A model generated the notes under the pieces. The model made no database searches. It was not told the origin of the DNA and saw only the letters and a program-made list of their open reading frames with translations. From Nemertoderma westbladi (lineage: Eukaryota > Xenacoelomorpha > Nemertodermatida > Nemertodermatidae): a stretch of DNA of 32,666 bases. Below are positions 31,201-32,666 of the stretch, in pieces. The DNA is taken from NCBI GenBank assembly GCA_032718475.1, contig JAUCBJ010005746.1, forward strand, positions 1-32,666, written 5' to 3'. How positions within the stretch are numbered: the first letter of the stretch is position 1; each line of letters starts with the position of its first letter. The translations under genes were made by a program, and so were the position numbers.

Positions 31201-31707
31201 GATGATGATTTTGATATATTCGACGACGAATCTCTATTGATTATTTCAGACGTGGCTGGATGGGCAATTCAGTCAATTCCTAATTCAGATGCGTTGTGTT
31301 CATGTACCAGATGCGATCTAAAAGATAAATCCCAATCAAGTTCCACGAATATTCGCTACATTTCGTTTCGTGACAGAGGGGGATTGTGTTTTCCGAGTGA
31401 TGGATTTGTACATCTTTGCTGCAATATATTTCACATATTGAAAAAATCATATCCCTTGGTAAACAACAAGAACAAAGCGAGTCCAACATTACATAGACTA
31501 CTAGTAAACCAAATAGACACCACTGAAGTTGTCTGCTCTGAACACAGCGAGAAATTCAAACCAAAATTACTACAAAAACTGGTAAACGTTTTCCTTAAGG
31601 CTGAGGCTAGTCACATGAAAGAAATTATTGATGAACAGGAAATGTATAAAACGGGACTGAATGGATTTAAAGCGCCACAGTTATACAAGAAAAAACGGAT
31701 TCTTTAG
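28101..31707 (+). CDS. THAP-domain P element transposase (two exons)
   Basis: The coding sequence joins 28101-28215 and 29264-31707, 852 residues, in frame with a GT-AG intron of 1048 bases. It resembles THAP9 and Drosophila P transposase in layout. The intron splits the THAP zinc finger: C5 and C8 (CLVC), W27 in exon 1; C50 and H53 (ICKVHFEPKDF) and the SIPSIF box (76-81) in exon 2. The catalytic RNase H-like triad is visible at Asp308 (VVIYADEIYL), Asp384 (RVFVTDGLSVNVNAY) and Glu623 (DDEIELHFSKYRQMSGG), at spacings very like THAP9. FDYNHLMKNTRNN (~403-415) and FTSQTFSALIL are further family motifs. No stop or frameshift breaks it, so it may be active. It would bind the element ends through the THAP domain and catalyse cut-and-paste, probably with GTP as cofactor as in P. 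Confidence 0.92.
28216..29263 (+). other. Transposase intron rich in TTCTAGAA and ACTAGCTAGT palindromes
   Basis: Repeated short palindromes: TTCTAGAAC/T near 28397, 28417, 28532, 28696 and similar ATCTAGAACAT near 28722; ACTAGCTAGT-like words near 28464, 28576, 28762, 28843, 28988 and 29110. TTCTAGAA matches a two-subunit heat-shock element pattern (nTTCnnGAAn). The rest is A/T-rich. Confidence 0.6.
29264..31707 (+). CDS. Transposase exon 2 (rest of THAP, catalytic region)
   Basis: The acceptor is TTTTTTCGTTAG|GTCGAG (29263/29264). It opens with REFDYDKDRICKVHFEP, completing the C2CH finger, and runs 814 codons to TAG at 31705-31707. The long insert domain after the second Asp is typical of the P family. 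Confidence 0.92.
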
Positions 31708-31754
31708 TCAGATATTAATCAAAATAACATCCATCCCTTTCAAAACTGCCTGGC

Positions 31755-32025
31755 ACTGGCCTGTCGTCTCTACTACCACTGCCACCCTGGCTGTTGTTTC
31801 TACTATCACTGCCACCCTGGTAGTTGTTTCTACTACCACTGCCACCATACCATGGCTGTTGACTCTACATCCATTGCCACCCTGGCTGTTGTTTCCACTA
31901 CCTACCACGTTGCCATCATGGCTGTTGTTTCTACTACCACTGCCATGTTGCCACCCTGGCTGACATCTTTACTACCACTGCCACCCTGGCTGGTGATTCT
32001 ACAACCACTGCCACCTGGAGACTCT
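31755..32025 (+). repeat. ~30-bp minisatellite downstream of the transposase
   Basis: About nine degenerate units of GCCACCCTGGCTGTTGTTTC then TACTACCACT. Open frames across it are repeat translations, not genes. Confidence 0.9.
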
Positions 32026-32110
32026 GCCAGCAATCAGAATAATAGGAGAATCGCCACTCGTATCTTGACAATCACCACTACTAGTGACAGCTATACATCT
32101 TTGGAAATGG

Positions 32111-32164
32111 GGTGTCCAGTACTTGGCAGTACTGCTGAAGAGGCCTAAAGCCGGCCGAAACGCC
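32111..32164 (+). ncRNA. Hammerhead ribozyme motif, type III topology
   Basis: Stem III GGTGT pairs with ACGCC (32160-32164, one G-U). Cleavage triplet GTC ends at 32116. Stem I is CAGTACT / AGTACTG with loop TGGC. Then comes core CTGAAGA, stem II GGCC-TAAAGCC-GGCC including G10.1-C11.1, and core GAA. All conserved core positions are satisfied; position 7 (A here) is free in natural hammerheads. It lies on the transposase sense strand, 403 bases after the stop codon. The compact form without obvious loop-loop contacts could be slow. Confidence 0.7.
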
Positions 32165-32622
32165 GTTTCTATTAATGGTTTATTATTATTATAAAGATAC
32201 CATAAAGAATCAATTACATAGCCTCCCTATACATACTGTATATATTACATTATATAAAGTAGAATAGAATTAATTACTGCTTTCGACACATGTAGTGCCA
32301 CAATCACTACAGTACACCACAATATTATATTTAATTATAAATTGAATTGATATTAAATTGTATCAATAGGGGGGGGGGGGGGGGAGGTGGGGGGGGGGGG
32401 GTATTATATAAAACTAATAAAAGTGTCAAAATTTACTTCCACAGCAGTGTTTATTTAAATATATTTAATATATATATATATTAATAGATTTTACCTCGTT
32501 GCTATAGTTACCTGTGCTAGAAATAAAAATAAATAGGATAAAAATAAATGGGGTAGTAGATGGAAAAAATAATTAATTCATGGCAAAACCTAGAAATTTT
32601 ATGTTTGCCCGGTTTCCATGGA
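32165..32622 (+). other. P element 3' region with G tracts and poly(A) signal
   Basis: Contains (TTA)n after the ribozyme motif, G runs at 32369-32384 (16 G) and 32389-32401 (13 G), and an ATATAT block near 32467-32481. No ORF is seen. Confidence 0.5.
32416..32421 (+). terminator. Candidate poly(A) signal of the transposase gene
   Basis: First AATAAA I find downstream of the transposase stop, lying between the hammerhead motif and the right inverted repeat. Further AATAAA words occur near 32522-32550. Confidence 0.5.
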
Positions 32623-32666
32623 AACGCTCCGGTCAAATTTGCTTAAATTTTTTTTCTGAGGTTTCT
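32623..32666 (-). repeat. P element right terminal inverted repeat
   Basis: Reverse complement of the left repeat, differing at C/T in ACCCCAG versus ACCTCAG and in ATTCGACC versus ATTTGACC. It reaches the window edge. Confidence 0.95.

Larger units (their letters stand above)
27733..32666 (+). mobile_element. P-element-family DNA transposon, complete except possibly its last bases
   Basis: 44-base inverted termini (27736-27779 and 32623-32666) differ at two positions and flank one gene for a THAP-domain P transposase. The left end probably begins CATAGAAACC at 27733, so the right end would be expected about three bases beyond the window. P elements duplicate 8 bp of target; the left candidate is GTATATGC (27725-27732). 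The 3' third also contains a minisatellite, a hammerhead-like motif and G tracts. The intact transposase and near-identical ends suggest recent activity. Confidence 0.88.

Noticed and set aside
31661-32148. Frames after the transposase with TTTATLAVVST repeats
   Set aside because: Translations of the 30-bp minisatellite.

Overview
This looks like AT-rich nuclear DNA from an animal, probably a marine invertebrate. The lineage cannot be fixed from the sequence; a tunicate or another invertebrate deuterostome would fit. The evidence is a spliced, metazoan-style USP5 gene with GT-AG introns, a THAP-domain P element, APE-type LINE fragments, tRNA-derived SINE heads, several foldback or MITE-like elements and many minisatellites.

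Layout. 1-209 is the start of an unidentified minus-strand ORF that leaves the window. 210-3548 is gene-poor, with tandem duplications and many copies of the palindrome TACCGGTA. 3549-6126 holds two minus-strand LINE remnants: an endonuclease ORF, and separately a 3' end. 6712-8316 is an intronless type II membrane glycosyltransferase with a DXD motif; its C-terminus is a Lys-Pro-Glu-Val-Val minisatellite. 8842-12005 is a chain of LINE scraps and minisatellites, including two related arrays in opposite orientation. 13000-14293 carries two SINE heads and a small inverted-repeat element. 14910-16919 is a 2-kb foldback element with ~430-bp inverted arms. It encloses a retroelement nuclease-like domain and a short piece of alpha-tubulin C-terminus.

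17072-26804 is a reconstructable minus-strand ubiquitin C-terminal hydrolase 5/13 gene: three exons, 806 residues, catalytic Cys and His present. Its two ~3.6-kb introns are full of mobile DNA. Intron 2 contains a short minus-strand tRNA-like unit in which a type I hammerhead ribozyme fills the space between the A and B boxes and a T6 tract follows. Intron 1 contains a 2.8-kb element with ~125-bp inverted ends, a 150-bp tandem repeat with CTCF-like boxes, and a truncated LINE.

27733-32666 is an almost complete P element. It has 44-bp terminal inverted repeats, and a two-exon transposase of 852 residues with an intact THAP zinc finger and a D/D/E triad. A second hammerhead-like motif (type III topology) lies on the sense strand between the transposase stop codon and the first canonical poly(A) signal.

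The observations most worth following are the tRNA-like/hammerhead chimera, the possible ribozyme in the transposase 3' UTR, and the tubulin fragment inside the foldback element. All calls come from reading the sequence; no searches were run.
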